Of a DNA stretch of 64,000 nt, positions 53,546 through 62,220 are shown in pieces. The position numbers and the translations under genes are program-made. Within the stretch, counting starts at the first letter, position 1, and each line of letters opens with the position of its first letter. The stretch spans positions 4,712,001 to 4,776,000 of the forward strand of contig NZ_CP119520.1 in the NCBI RefSeq assembly GCF_029223865.1, given 5' to 3'. The notes below the pieces were generated by a model. That model saw nothing but the letters and a program-made list of their open reading frames with translations. It was not told the origin of the DNA and did not search any database. The stretch is from Telluria mixta. GTDB lineage: Bacteria; Pseudomonadota; Gammaproteobacteria; Burkholderiales; Burkholderiaceae_D.

Positions 53546-54715
53546 ATGATCCGGACCGCAAAATCGTTCGGCATGCTGTATGTGGCGACCCTGCTGATGC
53601 AGCTGGGATCGACCTTGCTGATTACCTGGCTAGCGCTGCGCCTGAACGCCGCTGGAGCGGCTGAGTTCTGGGTCGGCGCACTGATGGCGGCCAACGCCCT
53701 CGGCATGGTCTTCGGCGGCGGCGTCGGCCGCCTGCTGATCGGGCAGGTCGGGCACGTTCGCGCTTACCTCATGAGCGGCGGCGTCATCGTGGCGGCGCTA
53801 CTCGGCCACGTGTGGTCGACGGCGTTGCCGGCATGGCTCGTATTGCGCCTCATGGTGGGCATGGCGATGATGTGCCAGCTGATGGTGATCGAGAGCTGGC
53901 TGAACGAACGGGCCGAGAACAACGGGCGGGGCAAGGTGCTCGCCATCTACATGGTTGCTTCGTACGGCGGCATGATGCTCGGCCAGCTCGCCCTGGGCCT
54001 CGATGACAAGGACGGCACGCTCGCCTTGCCGATGGTGGCAATGGCGTTCGTCCTGTGCTTTGTGCCGCTAGTCCTGACGCGGATCCCACCGCCCATGGCG
54101 CGCGCGGCTGCGCCTGTCGTCCCTGGCCAGCTGGTGCACGGCCTTTCGCAGGCGGTCCTGACCGTATTCGTCTCGGGGATGCTGAACGGTAGTTTTTTCG
54201 GGCTGTCCGGGGTGTATGCGGCACGGCAAGGCATGGACACCGCCGCGGTCGGCCGGTACCTGGCGCTGACCGTCGTTGCTGGCGTGCTCGCGCAGCTGCC
54301 ATTGGGACTGCTATCTGACCGCGTGCTGCGGATTACGCTGATCCGCGGCATCGCCATCTTGCTCGCATGCGTGTGCTTGCCGCTAGGTATCTGGCAGGGG
54401 CCGCCGCAGGCCACGCTGATAGCGTTTTCCTTTGCGATCGGCAGTCTGCAGTTCTGCCTTTATTTGCTGGGCGCGGGGCTTGCGAACGAACGCATCTGTC
54501 CAGACATGCGTGTGCCGCTCGTCGGCATGCTGCTCAGCGTCTTCGGCATTGGCTCATGCCTGGGTCCGCTGATCGCCGGTGCATTGATGACGTCGACGGG
54601 AGCGTCGAGCCTGTATTACTTTTTCGCCGGTTGTGCCGCGGTCCTCGCGGTGGTGGTCGGGCATACGCTACGCGGCGATTCTCAGGCCGCGAAGGATGCG
54701 CCGGTACCTCACTGA
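53546..54715 (+). CDS. MFS transporter (YcaD-like)
   Basis: Inner-membrane permease of 389 residues with 12 predicted helices. It has the YcaD/YbjJ-like pattern (WVGALMAANALGMVFGGGVG; LRLMVGMAMMCQLMVIESWL; VLAIYMVASYGGMMLGQLAL). The conserved ESWLN motif after helix 4 is typical of this uncharacterised group. Substrate unknown. It is the last gene before the AT-richer accessory region, so it probably marks the core-genome side of the boundary. Confidence 0.88.
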   Translation: MIRTAKSFGMLYVATLLMQLGSTLLITWLALRLNAAGAAEFWVGALMAANALGMVFGGGVGRLLIGQVGHVRAYLMSGGVIVAALLGHVWSTALPAWLVLRLMVGMAMMCQLMVIESWLNERAENNGRGKVLAIYMVASYGGMMLGQLALGLDDKDGTLALPMVAMAFVLCFVPLVLTRIPPPMARAAAPVVPGQLVHGLSQAVLTVFVSGMLNGSFFGLSGVYAARQGMDTAAVGRYLALTVVAGVLAQLPLGLLSDRVLRITLIRGIAILLACVCLPLGIWQGPPQATLIAFSFAIGSLQFCLYLLGAGLANERICPDMRVPLVGMLLSVFGIGSCLGPLIAGALMTSTGASSLYYFFAGCAAVLAVVVGHTLRGDSQAAKDAPVPH

Positions 54716-55314
54716 TCTCGGAGTCTTAGTCATCTGCACTTGTGCTGGCCGAAGGTCCGAGCAGGACAGATGCCGCCTGTCTCGGCCAGCATTCCTTGAA
54801 CTGACGAGTGGTTTCGGCAAAGCAGGCGGGAAATCTTTTGAAGCAAATCGCCTTGCCGCCATCGCTCCCACATCAGTGTTTTTTACGCTTGAAATAGTAG
54901 ATACGACGTTTCCGGTTGATGTGAACACTCCTCCACACGTCTTAGAGTGTTGCGTTCATCAGTTGAATCCGCGGCCAATAGCGGGCGCTCAAGAGGAATC
55001 TTAGATGGCGTCATCGTTTCCGACGACGCCCATCCGTCATGAGCGACGGCTGATATTTACAAACGTTCCTTACGCGTGCCCGCTCTCCCATCTTCTGGAG
55101 ACACGTCGAAAAGTTTTGTTATGTACTTTTTAACTTCGGAAAGCCTGAGACTCCATACCGAATATTTACTTTTTTCATCCGACTACCCCGAACGGGCAAT
55201 AGTGTGATTGAAGAAGCGATGGGCCGCGCCAGCGAGACAATCGGCTGCATGGTCAGTCAGCTTAGGAGTCAAGAAGTGCGGTGGCGATTTAGCTTGTTAG
55301 TGCCAGCGTGAAAG
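54716..55314. other. Gene-poor boundary of the accessory region
   Basis: About 600 bases of visibly lower GC than the catabolic part, with only short unconvincing frames on both strands. No tRNA, integrase or direct repeat was found that would define an island edge. The AbiJ-like gene starts at its end. Confidence 0.45.
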
Positions 55315-56149
55315 ATGTATAGTAAGTCAACCAACAAAGCTACTTTAGAAATTAAAGTTGCCAGTGGCTTTCACTCAAACAAACTTATCAACCATATGCT
55401 GTTTCCCGATGAAATTCCAGCCGTCTTCGTAACGCATGCTGCGGCAGTTCTTGCTGATACCAACAAAGGGCTAAGCGGCAGCGAGATCGTTCGGTCCTGC
55501 TCGGCTTATGCTGTCGATGCCGATGTCAACATTCCCTTTGCTTCGTATCCGTTTTCTTCAGCCATGGGCACAAACAAGCGCACAGCCCTGTTCGAGAACA
55601 TCGTGGCGTTGCCATCGAGCTGGCGGTTCAAGATCATCCAGGAACTGTGCGATCACCGCTCCATCCAGCATGGCCGAGGAGGCGCACAAGCTGAAACTCC
55701 AGCTTCTCTCTCGCTATGGACATCTCTCGACAGAAGTTAGCGCGAGGGACCTCAACCATGTATTGACACAGGAGACACGTCATTGGCTCGGTGGCTGTCC
55801 CAAGGCTTTGAAGCTATACGAGGCGGCACAACAGAAAAGAGAGCATGGAGTTTTCGAGCGCAACGTAATGGACGACTTGCGTCTTGCTCTCGAGGTTCTA
55901 CTCCATAGCCTGCTGAACAATCATAAGTCGCTGGAGAACCAGACTCAGCCGCTCGGCGCCTTTATCAAGCAGCCCAAAGGCTCACCTGAACTTGCCAATA
56001 TGTTTTGCAAACTCTTCGAGTACTACTCGAAGTATCAGAACACCTATGTCAAGCATGACGCGGCTGTTGTTGAGGAAGAGGTTGACTTCATTTTTGAGGT
56101 GACGTCCTGCTTCATGCGTCACCTAGTGCGCATCGCTAGCCAAGCCTAA
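55315..56149 (+). pseudogene. AbiJ-like abortive-infection protein, frameshifted near 55670
   Basis: Two frames combine into one protein. 55315-55670 encodes an N-terminal domain typical of AbiJ-type proteins (GLSGSEIVRSCSAYAVDADV; NKRTALFENIVALPSSWRFK; IIQELCDHRS). From about 55672 the +1 frame continues with EEAHKLKLQLLSRYGHLSTE and a helical C-terminal domain (ERNVMDDLRLALEVLLHSLL, then NHKSLENQTQPLGAFIK; YYSKYQNTYVKHDAAVVEEE), which resembles HEPN-like Abi_C domains. A one-base insertion around 55660-55675 separates them. Alternatively the C-terminal part restarts at ATG 55671. AbiJ proteins abort phage infection; here the gene may be inactive. Confidence 0.7.
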
Positions 56150-56260
56150 CAAGATTTCTTCCTGCGGCGCCTTGTTTACTTCGCTACGTCAGCAGCGTGC
56201 CGATCTCAGCGAAGCTAGTGGTTTGGCTCATACTCGTAAACGTGTAATGGAATCTAAATT

Positions 56261-57682
56261 ATGGAAACGGTTTTGAAGATAGGGGATACGGAAGCGCTTG
56301 ATCTGTGCACGCAGCAGGAAAGCGACTTTTTCGATCGAAAATCAGTGCGGATCAAACCTGGTCAACTGCAAAACGTTGCCGTTGCGTTTGCCAACGCGGA
56401 AGGCGGCACGGTCGTTGTTGGTATCGAAGACGCTAAGACGAACAGAAGCAACGACCCTCTCAGCCAATGGCAAGGCGCTGACAGCATTGAGTCCTTCAAT
56501 CCTATTATTGTGGCTTTAGCCGATCTCAATCCAAGCATTGACTTCGTGCATCAGTTCTTGTACAGGGAGGGTGGATACAAAACCGATTATGTTTTGCGCT
56601 TGAAGATACGCAAGAGCCAGAAGGTACACGAAACGTCCAAAGGTGAGGTCTTGTTACGCAAAGGGGCGCAATCGATATCAGTCACTGGTGCGAAGATCCA
56701 GGAACTGATGCGGGCCAAGGGCGTTATTTCCGAAGAGGACACTGTGCTGCCATCCGTGCGCGCAGAGACGATTCTTGAAGGGGATCCATTCAAGAAATTC
56801 ATCGCGAACCTCAAGATCACAGACAAGGACCCATTTAACTTCGCCGTTCAGGAAAATCTTCTGCCCGAAGACATGCACCCGACCGTCGCGTTGGTCCTGC
56901 TGTTTGCCAAAAACCCAAGTGCGTCGATGCCAAGGCAATGTGCTGTGAAGATCGTCCGGTACGACTCTTCGGAAGAGGAAATAGAACGCGATGCACTGAC
57001 CGACGATCGGCACACGATCGAAGGACCTTTACACGACCAGATTGCCGAGGCATTCCACACGCTCAAAGAGGTCATCAGTAGATGTTTGTGCTGGACGATG
57101 GAAGGCTTACAGGCCCCCGATTATCCAGATGATGCCCTCTATGAACTGCTGGTCAATTCGGTTTTGCATCGGGACTATAGCATTTCTGACAATGTGTTGA
57201 TTAGCGTTTATCGCAACCGTATCGAGTTTCGTAGCCCAGGGCGCCTGCCTGGGTACGTCACGGTTAAGAACATCAGGGATGCACGATTCTCCAGAAATCC
57301 CAAGTTGGTACGGCTTTTGGCAAAGTACCCTGATGCGCCCAACAAAGATCTGGGAGAGGGAATCAACACGGTGTATGAGCGGATGGGGCAAGCGGGCTTT
57401 ATCGATCCAATTTTGCGCGAAGATGGCGTTAACCTCTACGTTGTTCTCAAGCGCGAGCCGAAGGATGACCCTGCGAATATCGTCACCAAGTTCGTAAGCA
57501 AGCATGGAGCCATCACTAATCGACAGGCGCTTGATATCCTAGCACTCGAGCATTCCGAGCAAGCCACGGCGCTGTTTGCGAAAATGCGGGAGCAAAAGCT
57601 GCTCATACGTGAAGACGAAAAGCAAACAGGCGTGCGCGTTCGGTGGGTCAAGCCTGGGCCAGCGCACGCAAGCAACGCGTGA
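56261..57682 (+). CDS. Schlafen AlbA_2 / ATP-binding regulator-like protein
   Basis: Protein of 473 residues. N-terminal Schlafen AlbA_2 domain (about 15-130: ESDFFDRKSVRIKPGQLQNV; AVAFANAEGGTVVVGIED), middle region, then a histidine-kinase-like ATPase domain (about 275-395: DALYELLVNSVLHRDYSISD; IEFRSPGRLPGYV; LGEGINTVYERM) and a C-terminal winged helix (AITNRQALDILALEHSEQAT). Such proteins occur in defence islands and as regulators. Its end overlaps a tiny frame (GTGA at 57679). Lower-GC codon use than the catabolic genes. Confidence 0.88.
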   Translation: METVLKIGDTEALDLCTQQESDFFDRKSVRIKPGQLQNVAVAFANAEGGTVVVGIEDAKTNRSNDPLSQWQGADSIESFNPIIVALADLNPSIDFVHQFLYREGGYKTDYVLRLKIRKSQKVHETSKGEVLLRKGAQSISVTGAKIQELMRAKGVISEEDTVLPSVRAETILEGDPFKKFIANLKITDKDPFNFAVQENLLPEDMHPTVALVLLFAKNPSASMPRQCAVKIVRYDSSEEEIERDALTDDRHTIEGPLHDQIAEAFHTLKEVISRCLCWTMEGLQAPDYPDDALYELLVNSVLHRDYSISDNVLISVYRNRIEFRSPGRLPGYVTVKNIRDARFSRNPKLVRLLAKYPDAPNKDLGEGINTVYERMGQAGFIDPILREDGVNLYVVLKREPKDDPANIVTKFVSKHGAITNRQALDILALEHSEQATALFAKMREQKLLIREDEKQTGVRVRWVKPGPAHASNA

Positions 57683-57798
57683 CACTGAAACCAGGTGTGT
57701 TTGTAACTGTCAAGGTCTTTAACCACGGCGACAAGTCGGTTCGCCGGATAAGCGCCGAGAACAAGGAGCCTGTGGCGGTGCCGCCGGTCGTCCCTTGA
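57679..57798 (+). CDS. Small protein (39 aa) coupled to the Schlafen-like gene
   Basis: GTG 57679 overlaps the preceding stop by four bases (GTGA) and opens a 39-residue frame starting VTLKPGVFVTVKVFNHGDKS and ending PVAVPPVVP. It ends 17 bases before a terminator-like hairpin. The overlap and terminator placement favour a real, co-translated small protein, but no family is recognised. It is too short to judge coding potential firmly. Confidence 0.4.
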   Translation: MTLKPGVFVTVKVFNHGDKSVRRISAENKEPVAVPPVVP

Positions 57799-57815
57799 AA
57801 GCAAATGTATCGCAG

Positions 57816-57839
57816 AAAAACGGTCCCTCAGCCGTTTTT
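57816..57839. terminator. Terminator after the Schlafen-like operon
   Basis: AAAAACGG (57816-57823) pairs with CCGTTTTT (57832-57839) around an 8-base loop. It ends in a T-run on the plus strand and an A-run precedes it, so it can work as an intrinsic, possibly bidirectional, terminator. Confidence 0.7.
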
Positions 57840-58115
57840 ATCGCCCGTACCCTTGAGTTATAATTTCTGTTGTCATCGATGTCCTCCTGTCACCGGCGCA
57901 TCACTTCACCCAGCCGCGTCTGCTCCCAGACCGATGCTCAAATCATAAGCGGATAGGAAAATGGTCGCTCGACTTCGTAGACATACTGTGCAGCTGTAAT
58001 TGCCACCGAGTAACTATGCTGGGGCGCAGCAGACTCCGTTCGCCTCACTACATATACTCAAAGTCAGTCGTCAACTTTAACCAACCAGGGGTAAACACCT
58101 GGCTGCCAAGGAATT
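57840..58115. other. Intergenic region before the PRTase system
   Basis: No gene is supported. An AT-rich segment at 57851-57872 (TTGAGTTATAATTTCTGTTG) contains a TATAAT box that may be a -10 element. The leader then runs to AAGGAATT before the PRTase start. Confidence 0.35.
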
Positions 58116-59261
58116 TTGCTTACGCGTTGGTTGACATTGCCTAGCGGTCACCGCTATCGTTGCTCCTCTATAAAGTTTTTTCCTAATGTTTCGGGATGTG
58201 GTGATAGCGACTTTCGCAGCAATTTGCTTGACGCAGTTTATCAATCAGTGTGGCACCGCATACGAGCACCGGGACAGCACTTGGGCACGTACCGAAACGA
58301 TATGATGTCCGGCCGGCGAACACGCAGCCGTCTTTCTGCCAACTATATGAGTTTCTTTGTTCCTCAGCAGTACGGCCAGTTTTTCGAAGAGGTGACCCAA
58401 CGGTTCCGGCTCCTGATACGGAAGGGAGTCTTGTCTAAAATCGATGAGATCGTCCTCGACAAATGGCTGAGTAACTTCGTTTCGGCACAAGACAAGTATC
58501 TGGCTGCACGCATCCTTGATGGATTAATCTTTCGGTCTGAGCCGATGCTGTACAGCTCGATTGACCAGTTGCTTCAGTGCGTGTTGCCATCGCAACTGCG
58601 ACAGTGGGATGCATACGGCGCCACGTGTATAGAGGAATTCCTGGCTTCGCTCAAAGCTGGGGAATCATCTCATCCGGTGAGGTTTGTAGCTATTGATCGC
58701 AGCTTTGCCAACGAAGAGCCGGGTAAAAGCGGTGACATCATCATCCGCCACCTGCGCCAGCATGGGCAGGTCGCAAGAACGTTGACGTGCTCGCCAGAGG
58801 CCATTTTGTCGCTGCCAGAGTCTGTGAAGGTGCTTATCTTCATTGACGACATTATCGGTTCTGGCAAACAGTTCAAGAAGTTCGCCAAATTCCATCGCCT
58901 CGACGAGCATGCGGCTCGGTTCCGGTCGCTTTACTGCCCCATGATGGCATACGACGATGGCGTCGCGGCTGTAAAGCTTGCCCATCCTTGGCTTTCGGTT
59001 AGCCCGATTGAGTTACTTAGCGCAAGACATCGGTTTTATTTTGCTGATCCGAAGAACGCCAATACGTGGGCAATGGACAGGGCCAACCTGCTTGCAGACG
59101 TACGTGAGCATGTCAACGGTATTGCGCTTGCTGCCGACATTCCTGTCGCGACGAAATACAGTCTGGAATTGCTGGTCGCTTTCGATCACTCCACGCCCAA
59201 CAACACGTTGCCGTTGCTTTGGGCTCACTCTGACAAGTGGCACCCGCTGCTTACCCGCTAG
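58116..59261 (+). CDS. PRTase-CE-like phosphoribosyltransferase of a predicted conflict system
   Basis: Protein of up to 381 residues. The PRPP-binding loop signature (hydrophobic strand, DD, small loop) is VLIFIDDIIGSGKQFKKF at about residues 240-257. A helical N-terminal part (IVLDKWLSNFVSAQDKYLAA; RILDGLIFRSEPMLY) is characteristic of PRTase-CE proteins, predicted components of NTP-dependent prokaryotic immunity. TTG 58116 with AAGGA is the longest start; ATG 58302 or 58347 are alternatives closer to the family N-terminus. The stop lies 8 bases before the ATPase gene. A role in phage defence is inferred from family and neighbours. Confidence 0.75.
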   Translation: MLTRWLTLPSGHRYRCSSIKFFPNVSGCGDSDFRSNLLDAVYQSVWHRIRAPGQHLGTYRNDMMSGRRTRSRLSANYMSFFVPQQYGQFFEEVTQRFRLLIRKGVLSKIDEIVLDKWLSNFVSAQDKYLAARILDGLIFRSEPMLYSSIDQLLQCVLPSQLRQWDAYGATCIEEFLASLKAGESSHPVRFVAIDRSFANEEPGKSGDIIIRHLRQHGQVARTLTCSPEAILSLPESVKVLIFIDDIIGSGKQFKKFAKFHRLDEHAARFRSLYCPMMAYDDGVAAVKLAHPWLSVSPIELLSARHRFYFADPKNANTWAMDRANLLADVREHVNGIALAADIPVATKYSLELLVAFDHSTPNNTLPLLWAHSDKWHPLLTR

Positions 59262-59269
59262 GACCGCCC

Positions 59270-61274
59270 ATGCAAGTCATAGCTGACGCTTTCCTCAATA
59301 CACGCGCTGATCATCTTCCAGATGACCTATACAAGAATTTTATCGTTCCACCGTTTTTTCGGCGCATAAGCATCTTCACTGATCCACGTTCGGTGCGAAT
59401 CCTGGGGGGCGTGGCTGCGGCAAGACCATGTTCATTCGCTACTTCTGCCACGCAACGACCTTTAGTCCCAAGCGGCTCAGCGTTGCCGATAGCGAGATCG
59501 GGGCATCGGCCTGTATTTTCGTCCCGACACCGGCTTTTGTGCCTTAATGAGTCCAGAGTGGCTAGGTGAAAGGGTGGCACGCCTTGCGTTTTCCCATTAC
59601 GTCGCTCTGAGCCTCTTGCTCGAAGCGCGGCGGGCAGTAAGATCGCTCGAGAAAGCTAACTTGAGCGACGGTCCTCTGCCACTTGAAGGCGGTCATCTTG
59701 GACGTAGCCTCGTCAAGCTCCTTGAGCTTTCAGAGCCTTCACTGGATGCTCTTGAAACGCGTGTATGCGATCTTCTGGATGAACTTGAACTTTGGGTGCG
59801 CAATCCCCGACAGCGTCCTGAACCCACGTTTATTTCGTTTGCTTCAGTCATCCCAAAGTTGGGGGAAGATCTCAGCGGGTGGTCGGCGCGCATGACAAGC
59901 ATCGCCTTTCGCTCATTCATTGACGAGTTCGAAAACCTGCAGCCGGCGCATCGCGAAGTGATCTGTGATGCGATCAAGCATCCGCATAAACGTCTTACCG
60001 TGCATATCGCTCACAAGCGCGATGCCGTCACCGACTTCAAAACCAGCAGCGATGAACGAATTGTCCTGCTGCATGACTTGCGGTCGATCGATCTGGAAGA
60101 AGTCCTGCAAACAGAATCCGAGTTCGAGCTTCTTGCAGCTGAGCTGTTTTTGCTTCGCTTACATGAAGCGAACGCGACCTTTCACTGCCCGATGTTCGAT
60201 CCGGAGAAGCTGCATGACATCAAGGATCTCGAGTATCGTTTGTCTGATCAGTACCGAAAAGAAGTGCTCCGCTGCGTCAGGGAAATCCTCCCCGTCTTGT
60301 CGGCGCCTGAAATATCGCGGATTGTCGTCTCGGATGCTCCGTTACGCCGGCGCCTGCGCGACTACCTTCAAAAGGGCCTGCAGTTGCAAAAGGAAGAGCA
60401 ACGATACACGCCGGACGATTTGATAAGCGATACCAGTCCAGAAGCCAGCATTGTCTTGGGAGCGCTCTTGAATCGCCGATCGCAAAAGGCGGTGGAGATC
60501 ATTGCGCAGTTCCAGCAATCTACGCAGCCCGGCAAGGACAGAGCCGCTGACCCCTTCTATAAAGTGGGCGGATGGGTCGACAACAACCTTTATGGATGCT
60601 TATTCCACCTGTTCGCAGGCCTGCCGCGGCGTGCGAATATACTCTATGCAGGGTTCGAACGATACTGTCGCCTTGCCAGCCCGAATCTTCGGTTTTTTCA
60701 GGAGCTTTGCCACACCGCGCTACTCCTGGCGTTTCAACGTCAGAGCGCTGATCGGCTTGAAGGCCAGCTGCGGGTCGATCCTGAAAAGCAAGCCATCGCT
60801 GCAAAACAGGTATCCGAAGCATTGTTCCAGGACATTCTTGAGCTCGGCAGCCACGGAGCACGGCTACTTGAAATCGCTAACCGGCTCGGCCGCGTGTTCG
60901 AAGCGTTCAACCGCCGTCGCAGTCAAAGTGAGGCCGAGATCAATCACTTTTCGATCGACCAGGCTGATCAGCAGGACCTATCGCCTGTGTCGAAAGAGTT
61001 GATCAGAGAGGCCAAAGTATGGTCTGTCCTGTACGAGGAAAAGGATACGAAGAATAAGAGCGATTACGACGTCTCGCAGTCGGACCTTGTACTCAACAGG
61101 ATCTACACGCCGCGCTTCAATATTAGCTACCGAAAACGCAAGAAGATCACTCTCCGGGCTGGCGAAGTAGACGTCATTTTTCTTCACTCCTCGGCGCAGT
61201 TCGAACTCTTGTTGAAGACCCTGGTCGAGCCGGACGATACCAATCGACCGCAAACCTCCGATAAGCTTTTCTAG
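59270..61274 (+). pseudogene. ORC-CDC6-like AAA ATPase, frameshifted twice in G-runs
   Basis: The ATPase partner of the PRTase. Frame 1 from ATG 59270 gives ADAFLNTRADHLPDDLYKNF and FFRRISIFTDPRSVRILGG. One G is missing in the run at 59404-59409, because the Walker A motif RGCGKTMFIRYFCHATTFSP continues in the next frame. A second slip in the G-run at 59500-59503 returns to the main frame, giving GLYFRPDTGFCALMSPEW and the 550-residue remainder with Walker B FIDEFENL (about 59913-59936) and HIAHKRDAVTDF. As written it is broken at the P-loop. Both slips lie in homopolymers, so sequencing error or phase variation are alternatives. Confidence 0.8.
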
Positions 61275-61286
61275 GAGGGCGCATCC

Positions 61287-62213
61287 GTGCAATTTTTGCG
61301 TCAAGACATACTGACACCATCTGAGATCGAAGCGCTTGCTGGTTTCGACGTGTCTTTCCACGGGCTGAACGACATCGATGACCGTAGCGCTTATTCTGTC
61401 GAGCGAGCCAGGAGCGCCGCGAAGTCTTCGCACGTGGTCTCCTACGACTCCGACACATTTACCCTTAAGGTAGGTGACCACGCCTATAAGGCCGACTCGG
61501 TCATAGACCTGCCTCGCGACTTGCGAGCCAGCTCCGTCTTGCTGGACGCCACAACGCTCGAGTTTCCAGAGATTGTACTCATCCTTCACGCGTACAATAG
61601 TTTGCCACGCGGGAGGAAGCCGCGATGCGTCTTCATCTACACGGAGCCAGAGGGTTATACGAAGAAACCACCTGATGAAGTTATCACGCCCGGGGTTGCT
61701 TTCAACTTGAGCTCTCACTTCAAAGCGAAGAACCCTATTCCGCCTTACACCAGCATGTTCCGGGTCGATACGAAAGCGCGACTTATCGCTTTCCTTGGAT
61801 TCGAAGGTAGCCGGCTTAGTCAGGTGCTAAACGATGAGGACGGCCATTACTATCACAAGGTGACGGTTGTTTTTGGCATGCCGCCTTTTCAGGCATCATG
61901 GGATTTGCACGCGCTGATGGCCAACTATCGCCTCCTACAACGCGAGAACACGTCAGTTCGCTACTGCTCGGCTAGCAATCCGCGCGCTGCCTACCGTCTA
62001 CTTCACGAGGCGCATCATGCAAACATAGGAGGCGAGACCAACCGCCTGGCCGTCGCACCATTTGGCACGAAGCCGATGGCGTTGGGAGCGGCACTGTACT
62101 GTGTGGAAAATTCTGCGTTTCTTCGGATTGTCTATGACCACCCTGTACGACTAAAGGGACGGTCTTTCGGAGTCAATCGGACACACCTGTACGAGGTGGA
62201 CCTCAACAGCTGA
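61287..62213 (+). CDS. Third protein of the PRTase/ATPase system, function unknown
   Basis: Protein of 308 residues starting at GTG 61287 behind a strong AGGAGGG, 12 bases after the ATPase stop. No catalytic motif is recognised. Notable stretches are VVSYDSDTFTLKVGDHAYKA, VFIYTEPEGYTKKPPDEVIT, GFEGSRLSQVLNDEDGHYYH and PFGTKPMALGAALYCVENSA. Fixed position after PRTase-CE and ORC-CDC6-like genes suggests it is the system's sensor or effector, for example binding a nucleotide or nucleic acid. It converges with the methyltransferase, seven bases apart. Confidence 0.75.
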   Translation: MQFLRQDILTPSEIEALAGFDVSFHGLNDIDDRSAYSVERARSAAKSSHVVSYDSDTFTLKVGDHAYKADSVIDLPRDLRASSVLLDATTLEFPEIVLILHAYNSLPRGRKPRCVFIYTEPEGYTKKPPDEVITPGVAFNLSSHFKAKNPIPPYTSMFRVDTKARLIAFLGFEGSRLSQVLNDEDGHYYHKVTVVFGMPPFQASWDLHALMANYRLLQRENTSVRYCSASNPRAAYRLLHEAHHANIGGETNRLAVAPFGTKPMALGAALYCVENSAFLRIVYDHPVRLKGRSFGVNRTHLYEVDLNS

Positions 62214-62220
62214 TTTTTCG

